DNA of 20,445 nucleotides from the IMG/VR virus record IMGVR_UViG_3300028883_000155, positions 1-20,445 of that record. The stretch is one strand, 5' to 3'. The stretch is from a virus. The notes under the pieces were generated by a model. It was given only the letters and a program-made list of their open reading frames with translations, was not told the DNA's origin and did not search any database. Within the stretch, counting starts at the first letter, position 1, and each line of letters begins with the position of its first letter. The position numbers were made by a program, and so were the translations under genes. Shown here one piece after another: positions 5,871-14,487 of this stretch.

Positions 5871-6361
5871 CCGAAGACCCATTCGTATGTGAACGTGAAA
5901 CCTATTGAATAGGTAAGCCAATATATAGCGGCCTGTATTGGATAGTGCCACCATTTTTTAGCCTTAAACCCGTCTTTGCTTAACGGAATAGTGATAGCGA
6001 CAACAGCACTCACAGCCGTTACGTTCCTCCCCCACCTGAATAAGTGATAGGCATCTGTTGTAAAAGCAAGGAACGTAGTTGAACCGAAGTAGGCTGCACT
6101 GTTGTCTGGGTTTCTATCTTTGTATTTATTCTTCCATGATTCTCTTGGATTCCAAAAGTGGTTAGATGTATCCAGCCCCCACTTGTCGAACTTGTCGTAA
6201 TGAAATTGGATAGCTTCGGCTGTCCCGTCGCACATCCCGCTAATAAAGGTGAGGACGAGGGGCGCAACATCCCTCCTGGAAAGTATCTGCGCCCGCGCCT
6301 CACCAGCCATGATTGTCAAACAAAATATGAAAACAAAGTAGAGGGATGTATGTCTTTTCAT
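5867..6361 (-). CDS. Exported membrane protein of unknown function, 164 aa
   Basis: Residues 1-24 (MKRHTSLYFVFIFCLTIMAG...) form a signal peptide with predicted cleavage after EARA and a Gln at +1. The mature part is aromatic-rich (HYDKFDKWGLDTSNHFWNP). It has further hydrophobic stretches around 92-130 and 138-160 (WWHYPIQAAIYWLTYSIGFT), so it is probably an integral membrane protein. It is the first gene after the promoter at 6386-6416. It resembles unnamed Bacteroidetes envelope proteins; a lysis or host-envelope role follows from position only. Confidence 0.75.
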   Translation of the reverse strand: MKRHTSLYFVFIFCLTIMAGEARAQILSRRDVAPLVLTFISGMCDGTAEAIQFHYDKFDKWGLDTSNHFWNPRESWKNKYKDRNPDNSAAYFGSTTFLAFTTDAYHLFRWGRNVTAVSAVVAITIPLSKDGFKAKKWWHYPIQAAIYWLTYSIGFTFTYEWVFG

Positions 6362-6385
6362 GGCTGTGAAATTAAAATTAGATTG

Positions 6386-6427
6386 CTAATTTACAACAAC
6401 CCAAAGCGTTTGTCAAGTATTTTGACA
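6386..6427 (-). promoter_or_regulatory. Promoter with overlapping palindromic operator-like site
   Basis: On the minus strand TTG (6416-6414) is followed after 20 bases by TAAATTAG (6393-6386), one base off TAnnTTTG. The ATG it would serve is at 6361. The -33 element is inside a perfect inverted repeat, TGTCAA-AATAC-TTGACA (6427-6411), positioned where a repressor would block polymerase. The right half (AAAATACTTGAC) is shared with the promoter near 2800; the left half is not. Confidence 0.5.
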
Positions 6428-6428
6428 A

Positions 6429-6647
6429 TTATTTATTCCTGACGGTCAGATTTTGGAAGATTTCCTTACCGAAGTAGAACGCGAAAACACCCGCTATGAT
6501 TGCCTGATAGCTCGCCGGTAACTCCGCAAATTTGTTTACTATCAGAAACCCTATCATAGCAGCCGCGAAGCAAGTCAGGGTTACAAGTGTCATTAATTTG
6601 CGGAAACTGAATGTTTCATCTTTGTCTGTCAAAAATCCGTACTTCAT
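6429..6647 (-). CDS. Holin-like two-helix membrane protein, 72 aa
   Basis: Two hydrophobic segments, about residues 17-37 (KLMTLVTLTCFAAAMIGFLI) and 44-60 (LPASYQAIIAGVFAFYFG), are separated by a short polar turn. The termini are charged (MKYGFLTDKDE and QNLTVRNK). Size and topology match small phage holins, which form the inner-membrane holes that start lysis. The order FRKLM...ELP-YQAII-G-FAFYFGK is one I associate with Bacteroidetes phage holins. The start overlaps the upstream gene by 32 bases and is preceded by AAAGGGG. No endolysin is adjacent, which lowers certainty. Confidence 0.65.
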   Translation of the reverse strand: MKYGFLTDKDETFSFRKLMTLVTLTCFAAAMIGFLIVNKFAELPASYQAIIAGVFAFYFGKEIFQNLTVRNK

Positions 6648-6798
6648 TTGTGTCCCCTTTCATTTTATTAATGATGCTGTCCAGTTTAATTGTCTGCTTT
6701 CTCAATGCGACATTCACGCTGTCCTTCTTCTTTGGTTTCTCCTGGGCAAACAGGACCAGGCCTGAAATCAACAATATGAATAATACAATTTGTTTCAT
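6616..6798 (-). CDS. Small exported protein, 60 aa
   Basis: An N-terminal signal (MKQIVLFILLISGLVLFAQ) is followed by a Lys-rich mature peptide (EKPKKKDSVNVALRKQTIKL) ending in a short helix. Cleavage before Gln19 would leave about 42 residues in the periplasm. The start overlaps the upstream stop by four bases. In a run of membrane genes next to a holin-like protein, an outer spanin-like or lysis-regulator role is conceivable, although no lipobox Cys is present. Function unknown. Confidence 0.65.
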   Translation of the reverse strand: MKQIVLFILLISGLVLFAQEKPKKKDSVNVALRKQTIKLDSIINKMKGDTNEVRIFDRQR

Positions 6799-7007
6799 TG
6801 TGTCATCTCTATTATGGTCAGCACCCTACTGTTAATCTCAATCTGTTCCATCTGCGCTTGTTTCAATTCCTTGACATCTTCCGACATTTCATCCAATATC
6901 CTGCCATACCACATTATAGAAACTATGAAGCCGCATATCGCCACTACTGCCGTTATCAAACTGATAATGCTTGTTGTCTTCTTTTGATACCAGGCTATAT
7001 CACTCAT
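6795..7007 (-). CDS. Single-pass membrane protein with coiled coil, 70 aa
   Basis: A transmembrane helix spans about residues 12-33 (SIISLITAVVAICGFIVSIM). It is followed by an acidic coiled coil (DEMSEDVKELKQAQMEQIEI) of about 35 residues. That layout resembles inner-membrane spanin components (Rz-like) and some small holins. It overlaps the upstream gene by eight bases. The upstream gene has the same TM-plus-coiled-coil plan, so the two may interact or be related. Confidence 0.7.
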   Translation of the reverse strand: MSDIAWYQKKTTSIISLITAVVAICGFIVSIMWYGRILDEMSEDVKELKQAQMEQIEINSRVLTIIEMTQ

Positions 7008-7413
7008 TTACTTCCGGGTATTTATAACAATCAAGTATACTGTATGACATATCATTTCGGCTTACCTGCTTCCAAAGTTCCAACATCTCCTGCTCATTTA
7101 TGATGAAATGGTCGTTTGTCTGCTTCTGAAAGCCATCAAAATCCATCTTCAACTCCCGTAATGCCTTGCTCATATTAATCAACATGATATTAGTGGTATC
7201 GTAATGACTTTTTAACCTCCTCCAATCTTTATGGTCCTGGTCAAGAGTTGTCATTTCCTTTTCTAACATTCGGAGAGTCTTAACATCTTCATCGTATTTC
7301 ACAACGAACCTGCCCAGCATGAAGCCAATTATAACTACCAGTAGTGAAATAAATGAAAGCAATATGCTTATCATATTAAACGACTTCCCATTTATTTTAA
7401 TCTCATTTGTCAT
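7000..7413 (-). CDS. Membrane-anchored coiled-coil protein, 137 aa
   Basis: A short polar N-terminus precedes a transmembrane helix at about residues 14-36 (ISILLSFISLLVVIIGFMLG). A long helical, charged region of about 85 residues follows (EKEMTTLDQDHKDWRRLKSH and SKALRELKMDFDGFQKQTND). The topology is inner-membrane anchor plus periplasmic rod, as in Rz-like spanins or tethers. An AGGAG ribosome-binding site lies just upstream. It is the first gene after the tail fibre, separated by an 87-base gap holding CAAAG/CTTTG inverted repeats but no clear terminator or promoter. Confidence 0.72.
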   Translation of the reverse strand: MTNEIKINGKSFNMISILLSFISLLVVIIGFMLGRFVVKYDEDVKTLRMLEKEMTTLDQDHKDWRRLKSHYDTTNIMLINMSKALRELKMDFDGFQKQTNDHFIINEQEMLELWKQVSRNDMSYSILDCYKYPEVNE

Positions 7414-7500
7414 AACATTACTCCTGCTTTTAAGTGTGAACCACTTTGTAATATAGAAACCAAAGCCCCTTATTCTTTGACCCGCATACTATTTTTCATG

Positions 7501-10332
7501 TCAATCGTGTAAATATGTCATTTTAACCGCTGAATTTTTGAAAGTAGCTTGATCTGTACCATCAACATTCTTCGTCTGGATCACGATTTCATCTCCCGCC
7601 GTAAGTTCACCGTGAGCTATAACTACAACCTGCACAACGTCCGTATTAGCTCCTTCCGTCCCCGCTGCTGTTGGTATCCCTGCCGTCTGTGTAACATTAT
7701 AAAACCTGAAAACATATTGCTTGTTTGGTGAGCCTAATAAGCAGGTCTGAAACTGAATGTCGTAATGACCTGTCTTGGTAACGGTTAAGGTATCATTGCT
7801 TTCTGTAAATCCATGTAATTCGCTCCAGTCCCATAGTGACTGCCCGGCGTTGGTCATGTGATACCATGTGTTTGCAACCGAATAGGAAAATACAGAAGTA
7901 CTATCCCCAAACCAACCGAATAAATGATATATACTGTCTACCGTTACATATCCAGCTATATCTGCGTCCCCAGCCACAACTAATTCGACAGCAGGTGAAG
8001 CCAGCGAAGAGCCTATATTTAATTTGCTCACAATGTTCACGTAATTCGCATCAAAGTCGCCGTATATCAAAGGCGTTGCGGTGTTGGAGTTGTCGATGTA
8101 TAGCTTATTGCTTCCGGTTTCATTGTAGCCAGCCTGGTAGCCAAGAAATACATTATAATCACCGGAGGCGCAACTGAATCCAGATTGCGTGCCAAAAAAG
8201 GTGTTTTGACTTCCCCCATTCAATGAAGTGCCAGAGAAATACCCGACAATGGTATTACCACTATTATTCCCAGCATCACCCGCTTGGAAGCCTATGATAG
8301 TATTGTACTGCCCCGTCGATGTTCCTTCGCCTGCCCCCGTTCCGATATACACGCTTCTCCTGCCACTTGTCAATAACTGCCCTGCCTGCGTACCTATCGC
8401 TATATTATCAGCCCCCGTAACGGCTGCATTGCCTCCGGCTTCTTCACCGATGAAAACATTATCCGTTCCGGTTGTGAAACCGTTACCAGCCTTGTACCCT
8501 ACAAAGACATTGCTTGCTCCGCTGCTCGAACCGTCAACCCCCACACCTGCATACGAACCTATAATGGTATTATACGCCCCTGTGGCATACATACCTGCAT
8601 TACGCCCTATACCTATTGAATTACTTTGGTTTGTCATTCCATATAAAGCATTACCACCTATTGCGATATTGTTTGTACCGGATGTAATTCCATTTAAGGC
8701 TAAATCTCCAATACCTGTTAGATATTCCCCTGTTGTGGTGAAGTTACCAGCATTGCCCATAAATATATTATCTTCACCGTTGTACTGATGAATTAATGGA
8801 TAGTCGTTTAAATAAATCACACCCGTATCTGATGCAGTTGTTTCAGGAAGAGATAAGGTATAGTCATCTTTTTCTGTATAGCCGTTAGGAATAAGTAAAT
8901 CGAATAGCTTTAACCCTGAAATATATACACCTTCATATCTTAAATGGTTCGTTGAAACTATCCCTAAAGAATTAGCAACATCGTACAACCCGAAACGGGC
9001 GAAGAAGTCATAATGCCCAACCGCCCTATCTTCTGCAACATCATTGATATATGTGCGCTGCTTAAATGCTGTTGTATCAGTTCCCTCTTGCGGTGATGTG
9101 ATGACTATATTGCTTTCTGTTGAATCCCTGACCGTCTGAATGCTTGCTATCAATGAATCCAATCCCAGCCTGTAACTGTCATCCACAGCAGCCGTATTTT
9201 CTAAAAAGTTGACAAATATAAGTGAAGGGTTCAGCGTGTCCAAAAGTTGCCAGACGGTTGAGTTCTGATTGTTCCAATCTGCCAATGTACTGCCTCCCCT
9301 GAATATCCTGTGAACCTCAACGGGATAGGTCTGTTTTCCGCTCACATATTCCTTCCACATCGAAACGCCGTAAAGCCTGACCGTCCCGCTGTTGGAATAG
9401 ATATAAAGTGTGTCTGTTGGCTCATAGTCTGCACCTGCATCTATCTCAACTGTCATCTTTCCGGCTGTCGCTCCGTCCGTGCTGATTGCCCCGCTTAAAT
9501 CACCATCATGGTTTACTTTCCATTTAAACTCCCCACCCCCTGAAATCTGCCTGTAATGGAATCGTAACCTATTGAAGTAGCCGTTTGTGATCCTGATAGC
9601 ACTATCAACATCGTTATCGGTATTCTCTGCATATTGCCCGTGCCAGCTCAATGTATCTGCATGGTCAGCCGTAAAAGTCCAACTGTTACCGACCAGCGTC
9701 CAGGGATGGTTAAGCGTTTCGGAGTAGGTTTCTTCCCTCATAGTCACATAGCCATGACCTGCATAGTCAAATTTCTCATCGAATAACTTTTTAACTCCAT
9801 TTGCAAACGGCTCGACCTCGCTATCACCGATAAATACTATACAGGCATTATCAACAGGTGTGTTGTCAAATAAATCGAACTTATTAGCGTTAATCAAATC
9901 CTTATACCAAACGGTCAGGTTGCCCATATATTCATCGTTGCGCTGTAATGATATGGTAGTGCTGTCGCGATATGCCGCTTCTGCAATAGTATCACCAATT
10001 ACAATAGGAGATGCCCACTCTACCTCGCCATTGGTTAATAGTGTGGCTATGCGTCCCACCTTTGTCGCCTCGTCAGGCAGCGGGTATAAGAAAAGGCTGT
10101 CGCCGTTCAGCACAACAGAGTCCGCATAGTTAGACAGCGAATACCTTACGTTCAATTTATTATCGTTAAGGTGGTTTAATATCGTGTTCAACTGCGCCGC
10201 TGTGATAGACTTCGTGGCGTTCGTCACGATATACAAATCTATCGTATCCGCCGTCAGCGCGTCCGTTATCTGCGCCTGCGTCGCAATTATACTTGTTAGT
10301 ATAATACCAAGTGTTATAATCAGTTTTTTCAT
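7501..10332 (-). CDS. Secreted multi-domain tail fibre/adhesin with SGNH-type esterase
   Basis: A 943-aa modular protein. Residues 1-20 form a signal peptide (MKKLIITLGIILTSIIATQA) with Gln at +1. Residues about 160-480 look like an SGNH/GDSL hydrolase: FIGDSE at 167-172 (nucleophile Ser171), RGGS at 345-348 (oxyanion Gly), FVNFLEN at 373-379 (block III) and SNH-like TNHL at 461-464 (His463). A beta-sandwich-like insert (about 205-330) separates the first two. Residues about 520-745 are roughly ten repeats of the N-x-x-IG-x-x-AG-x-x-x-TTG type, a YadA-head-like beta-roll. SNKLYIDNSNTATPLIYGDF (741-760) caps it. Residues about 800-943 resemble a C1q/TNF jelly roll. Likely role: trimeric receptor binding and deacetylation of surface glycans. 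The signal peptide is unexpected for a virion protein. Confidence 0.85.
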   Translation of the reverse strand: MKKLIITLGIILTSIIATQAQITDALTADTIDLYIVTNATKSITAAQLNTILNHLNDNKLNVRYSLSNYADSVVLNGDSLFLYPLPDEATKVGRIATLLTNGEVEWASPIVIGDTIAEAAYRDSTTISLQRNDEYMGNLTVWYKDLINANKFDLFDNTPVDNACIVFIGDSEVEPFANGVKKLFDEKFDYAGHGYVTMREETYSETLNHPWTLVGNSWTFTADHADTLSWHGQYAENTDNDVDSAIRITNGYFNRLRFHYRQISGGGEFKWKVNHDGDLSGAISTDGATAGKMTVEIDAGADYEPTDTLYIYSNSGTVRLYGVSMWKEYVSGKQTYPVEVHRIFRGGSTLADWNNQNSTVWQLLDTLNPSLIFVNFLENTAAVDDSYRLGLDSLIASIQTVRDSTESNIVITSPQEGTDTTAFKQRTYINDVAEDRAVGHYDFFARFGLYDVANSLGIVSTNHLRYEGVYISGLKLFDLLIPNGYTEKDDYTLSLPETTASDTGVIYLNDYPLIHQYNGEDNIFMGNAGNFTTTGEYLTGIGDLALNGITSGTNNIAIGGNALYGMTNQSNSIGIGRNAGMYATGAYNTIIGSYAGVGVDGSSSGASNVFVGYKAGNGFTTGTDNVFIGEEAGGNAAVTGADNIAIGTQAGQLLTSGRRSVYIGTGAGEGTSTGQYNTIIGFQAGDAGNNSGNTIVGYFSGTSLNGGSQNTFFGTQSGFSCASGDYNVFLGYQAGYNETGSNKLYIDNSNTATPLIYGDFDANYVNIVSKLNIGSSLASPAVELVVAGDADIAGYVTVDSIYHLFGWFGDSTSVFSYSVANTWYHMTNAGQSLWDWSELHGFTESNDTLTVTKTGHYDIQFQTCLLGSPNKQYVFRFYNVTQTAGIPTAAGTEGANTDVVQVVVIAHGELTAGDEIVIQTKNVDGTDQATFKNSAVKMTYLHD

Positions 10333-10337
10333 AATCG

Positions 10338-12401
10338 TTAAATAAAGAAGTCCTCACTAAAGTCATCATTAAATTCACCTGTGCCGCTCTCGTCCCATAT
10401 CTGCAACCATTCGCCATCGAAAGTACACGAGCGCATATTGTAACTAAGGCTCAAAGGGATATACCACCGCGAGTTGTAATCCTGCAAACAAGTATGGAAG
10501 TCTATCTTCGGTGTTTCCGCGTCGCTTGGCGAAGTGTCAATAATAGTACCTCTTAACTTGAATTGTGGCCGGCGGTATGTCACGTTCAGATCAGTGCGTA
10601 ATATGGATTCTATTAAACTGCTCGAAGGGTCTGCATCACCCTGGAAGCCGAAGTAATTAACTGCGTCGGGTGTGTCGTCAAACAATACACACCTATTCAC
10701 CAACTGATAATTACCCGTCCCGTCTACTTTCCTGTTGCCGGGATCAGGCGTGTCGCCAAACTTCACGTCGTACTTCGGGGGCTGTAATAAATTATTACTG
10801 TCTATTGTTTCTTCAATAGTACGTTCTGAACCCTCTTCGATGTTCCCATCATACCGGGTCTGCTGCATATTCTGAAAATACAACTTCATGCGGCGATAAC
10901 ATATACCGTCGTCCAGCGTCCCGGCGTTAGCTGATGTTGCACGGCCTTTATAAAGATATACCTGAAATTTAATGGATGTCTGCGATGTACTTTCACCGTG
11001 CGGTGCTTTTGGTATCTTTACAGTAAAACCGCCCCAGTCTTCCTGATACAGATAACCAATAAGGTTATAGCTCGTCGGCCCTACCTTCCATTCTCCAATA
11101 ACACCCTCATCGGTTAGTGTTTCATCTAACGTATATTGAGTGCCGCTGAAATTACCAATTATCTTTATAAAGAATTGGACACTATCATCATCCCAACCGG
11201 AATATTTGGCGAAAGTTTCAGATTCAAACTTCATAATTATATCGCCACCGTTCCATTGCGACATTAAATTACCCAAACTACCCACATAATCACTCATATC
11301 TATTTCATCAGAATAAATATAAGTATTGAAAGTCATCGGGCCTGTTATATATCCCTCTAACCGTAACGCCCTCCAATCCGTTTCATGGTTTACAGACATA
11401 CCACCATTAGCTGTCCAATGCCGAAGCATGCCGCCTGAAAAATCATCATCGGTAAATATACCTTCGTAATTTGACAGCGGCAATAGATTAACATCCTTGC
11501 CAAACTCCTGGAATATCTCAAGCCTTTTATACGCTGGTTGTACTTCAAGCGAAGCACCTCTTATAAACCGAATATCATAACCCCTGCCCTGGTGTGATGT
11601 TAAAGCAACCTCTTCGTTATTGGAGTTTATTACACTTGAGTAAGATCCGCTATCATCATAAAGCTCCAACCGAAAATCATCATACTTCTGGTCTAACCTT
11701 TCAATCCTCCACGCGTCGCCATTCTGGTATAACCTTGCATTGAAACTTGCACAAATCTCATTAAGTACATCGAAACAACTCCACCACTCCGCGTCTTCAT
11801 CCTTTAAAGCCCTGTAATCAATATAAAGGTTTTCAAATATCCTACTTGAAATAATATTGTCGTCGTATTGCTTCGCTACAATATTCACGGCTATTTCAAA
11901 GTCCATGTTATTATAGTTATAACCTATCTTTGATAAACAATGATGGACGTAATATATTAACGTCTGTTTGTAGTCTGCTTTAGCGAACCCCGGAGCTGTT
12001 GGCTTGACGTTCTTTAATTCTACCAACCCGTCGATACAATGAACGCTAATAGGATGGTTGTCGTCTATAAACTCTTCGGAGTAGTATTCGGGATTAATGA
12101 ACCCGGTAAATACTAAATTAACCCCTCGGTATATCTCAACCTCATAAGTCTTGCCCTGCGAGGTGAACAAATCAAGTAACTGTAAAGAAGAGGTGGCGAT
12201 GTAATTTATATACGCTTCCTTTGGCTTAATATGCGTAAACTTGTCATCGTCGTTACCCACCCACTTTATCACCACGGGCTCATCCAAAGCTAAACGTAGG
12301 GACGTTTCAGAACCCGTGTAACCATCTTTTTTAATATAGACTTTGCACAGGTTATTATTATCGTCGTAGAAACTACTTGTATATACTATTTCGTTAGCCA
12401 C
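10338..12401 (-). CDS. Distal tail / baseplate hub-like protein, 687 aa
   Basis: Lies directly after the tape measure (8-base overlap), the usual place of distal tail and hub proteins. The N-terminal 130 residues read as a Dit-like beta domain: YTSSFYDDNNNLCKVYIKKD, then VVIKWVGNDDDKFTHIKP, then VFTGFINPEYYSEEFID and IDGLVELKNVKPT. I associate this arrangement with tail proteins of Bacteroidetes phages. The middle is long and beta-rich, and the C-terminus (LQDYNSRWYIPLSLSYNMRS...TFDGEWLQIWDE) is aromatic. No lysozyme or peptidase motif was found. Role inferred: joining the tail tube to the fibre protein that follows five bases later. Confidence 0.78.
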   Translation of the reverse strand: MANEIVYTSSFYDDNNNLCKVYIKKDGYTGSETSLRLALDEPVVIKWVGNDDDKFTHIKPKEAYINYIATSSLQLLDLFTSQGKTYEVEIYRGVNLVFTGFINPEYYSEEFIDDNHPISVHCIDGLVELKNVKPTAPGFAKADYKQTLIYYVHHCLSKIGYNYNNMDFEIAVNIVAKQYDDNIISSRIFENLYIDYRALKDEDAEWWSCFDVLNEICASFNARLYQNGDAWRIERLDQKYDDFRLELYDDSGSYSSVINSNNEEVALTSHQGRGYDIRFIRGASLEVQPAYKRLEIFQEFGKDVNLLPLSNYEGIFTDDDFSGGMLRHWTANGGMSVNHETDWRALRLEGYITGPMTFNTYIYSDEIDMSDYVGSLGNLMSQWNGGDIIMKFESETFAKYSGWDDDSVQFFIKIIGNFSGTQYTLDETLTDEGVIGEWKVGPTSYNLIGYLYQEDWGGFTVKIPKAPHGESTSQTSIKFQVYLYKGRATSANAGTLDDGICYRRMKLYFQNMQQTRYDGNIEEGSERTIEETIDSNNLLQPPKYDVKFGDTPDPGNRKVDGTGNYQLVNRCVLFDDTPDAVNYFGFQGDADPSSSLIESILRTDLNVTYRRPQFKLRGTIIDTSPSDAETPKIDFHTCLQDYNSRWYIPLSLSYNMRSCTFDGEWLQIWDESGTGEFNDDFSEDFFI

Positions 12402-14487
12402 TATATCTCGTGTGTTTACTTTCCTGTTTCTTCATCGCATAGTAAATATCTTCACCGCGCACAACCCCTACAACCTCGACTCTTTGTTTGCCCATCATTG
12501 AGTCTAACTTCTTAGGCGGGATAACCATCTCTCCTGAACTCAACAGGGCGGGATAAGTGTCCCCAGGATAACCCGCCGGGACAATTCCACCCTCCGCCAT
12601 TTCAACACCCTTCTGTGCTATACCTGTCAACACTGCGCCCGCTGCAACAAGTGCCACACCCGCCGCTAAAGCTACATACCACTGCATAGATTTAATGGCA
12701 TTATCAAACGCTTCGCCTAAAACACCTATCGCTATCATCGCAGCACCTAACTCTTTCATAAACCCGCCAACAGCTGCGAGTAACCCGCTGCCTAACTTAC
12801 TCCAGTCGTCTTCGCCCTTTACCCATGCTTCTATCATTTGAGCGAGCGCATCGGTAACGGCTTTTGCTACTGACTGCATAGAGTTTATTATCCCGGAGTT
12901 TATCTGGTCTATTCTTTCGGCGGCCATTTCGTAATTGTCGGCAAAGTCGTTTAATGTGCCGCCAGCACCTCCCATGTCAACACCGCCCGAACCAGCACCG
13001 CCAACACCTTCCATACCACCTATACCCCAAGAGTCAGCGCCAGACGAACCGCTCATAGAACGAATAGCAGAACGCATCTCAATTAATTTCCGCGTGGCAG
13101 CATCTACTGATTTAGCAAAGTTATCTATCGAATCAGTTCCGCTGTCGGTTTCATCGCCAAAATTATCTAACTCGATACCTAACTCTTTTAGGAGTTTATT
13201 ACGTTGTTCTTCAAGCGTGTTATTATGCTCTACTGCGTTATTGTATTCTATCTGTTTAGATCCGACATTAACGATTAAATCATTAAGTGATTTCTGTAAT
13301 ATAACTATCTCTTTTAATGAGGGTCTTAATAAATTGTGCTTCTTTAATAAGTCTTGAACGGCCTCGCCCCTTTCAAGGGTGCTTAATGTCCCGTCCTCCA
13401 TAACAGACAGGTAATCCCGGTGAGCTTCTTTACTCGCTTTAGCAAACTTATCCTCTAAATTAACAAGCCTTGTAAGTAACTCTGTTTCGGCTTCCTGTAA
13501 AGCCAGCGACCTACTACCAACATCTTCACGGAATTTCTCGGCTTGCTTTTGCAGGATAATCTTATTTATCATCTGCTTATTATATTCACCGAGATTCTTT
13601 GTCAGCGTTTCAATGGATACATTTTCAGCATCAATGCCGTCGGTAACTTCGGGATTTAATTTCTTTAACTCTGCGAGTATTTTTTTACGCTCTTCTTCGT
13701 TGGTATTGACATCAATTAATTTATAAGCAAGCGTATTAACTTCCATACGTTGTTCTTCCAGTGAGTCGCTTAACAGCCTTGTGGGTGTGATTAAGTCTTT
13801 GAAAAACTTGGCTACTTTAACAAGTCCGGGGGCAAGTTTATAACCTATCGTTTCCGCTAAGTCTCCCCAGGCATTACTTAATTGTGTTAATGCACCTGCC
13901 GTTGTGTTAGCCGCTGATTCAGCCTGTCCCCTGAATTTATCATTCAAAGATGTTATCGCGCTTTCAAGCCTTTCATTACTACCAACTGCGCCCTCTACCT
14001 GGATGCCGTAACGTGATAATGCGTTAGTTGATGAACCTAATGTCTTACCGACTAATAAGGCTGCGTCTTTAAGGTTCATGCCCATAGCTACGGCCATATC
14101 CTGAATAAGTGGCATCAACCTCTTTAACGCGTCTTCGTTTTTCTCAAAGGCTGCTAATTGAGCATACGCCTCAATGGTTTCCTCATCACCAAATATGGTT
14201 ATCTTTTGAAGTCTGGCCGCATCTTTAATTAAAGACTGCTGTATATCTTTGCGCCCTCTTAACGCGGTGAGTAACTTCTGTTCAGCCTTTTCCTGTTCAC
14301 CCGCCAAAGTCACCGCCTGTTTACCAAATCTTACAATAGACGAAACAGCAAAAGCCCCGGCAATAATCCCACCAAGTTTTTTCACCTGGTTAGAGAACGC
14401 ACTGGTCTGCTTCTGCGCGCCTTTTATCCCGCGCTTGAACTTGTCATCTTGGAAGCCTAACGCTACATATAAGTCTGAAAATTTCAT
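12394..14487 (-). CDS. Tail tape measure protein
   Basis: At 697 aa it is among the longest structural genes and sits in the canonical place after the tail chaperones. The N-terminus (DDKFKRGIKGAQKQTSAFSN, then an Ala/Gly-rich hydrophobic stretch at about 39-53) and a long helical coiled-coil body are typical. A Gly-rich linker lies at about 485-520. Hydrophobic segments at about 567-594 and 603-624 could insert into the host membrane. The C-terminal motif GGIVPAGYPGDTYPALLSSG (633-652) continuing into EMVIPP is common to tape measures. It sets tail length and is ejected with DNA. At about 0.15 nm per residue the tail would be near 105 nm. No hydrolase domain was seen. Confidence 0.93.
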   Translation of the reverse strand: MKFSDLYVALGFQDDKFKRGIKGAQKQTSAFSNQVKKLGGIIAGAFAVSSIVRFGKQAVTLAGEQEKAEQKLLTALRGRKDIQQSLIKDAARLQKITIFGDEETIEAYAQLAAFEKNEDALKRLMPLIQDMAVAMGMNLKDAALLVGKTLGSSTNALSRYGIQVEGAVGSNERLESAITSLNDKFRGQAESAANTTAGALTQLSNAWGDLAETIGYKLAPGLVKVAKFFKDLITPTRLLSDSLEEQRMEVNTLAYKLIDVNTNEEERKKILAELKKLNPEVTDGIDAENVSIETLTKNLGEYNKQMINKIILQKQAEKFREDVGSRSLALQEAETELLTRLVNLEDKFAKASKEAHRDYLSVMEDGTLSTLERGEAVQDLLKKHNLLRPSLKEIVILQKSLNDLIVNVGSKQIEYNNAVEHNNTLEEQRNKLLKELGIELDNFGDETDSGTDSIDNFAKSVDAATRKLIEMRSAIRSMSGSSGADSWGIGGMEGVGGAGSGGVDMGGAGGTLNDFADNYEMAAERIDQINSGIINSMQSVAKAVTDALAQMIEAWVKGEDDWSKLGSGLLAAVGGFMKELGAAMIAIGVLGEAFDNAIKSMQWYVALAAGVALVAAGAVLTGIAQKGVEMAEGGIVPAGYPGDTYPALLSSGEMVIPPKKLDSMMGKQRVEVVGVVRGEDIYYAMKKQESKHTRYSG

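Noticed and set aside
6019-6303. 94-aa minus-strand frame inside the 164-aa membrane gene
   Set aside because: The other frame has a signal peptide, promoter and operon spacing; this one has none.
7414-7500. CAAAG/CTTTG inverted repeats in the gap after the fibre gene as a terminator
   Set aside because: Stems are only five pairs with large loops and no U tract; a promoter match was also not convincing.
8228-8788. 186-aa plus-strand frame rich in Pro/Ala/Leu
   Set aside because: Antisense of the beta-roll repeats; its periodicity is inherited from the real gene.
10166-10417. 83-aa minus-strand frame across the hub/fibre gene junction
   Set aside because: It overlaps the ends of two well-supported genes in another frame; composition looks like a shadow.
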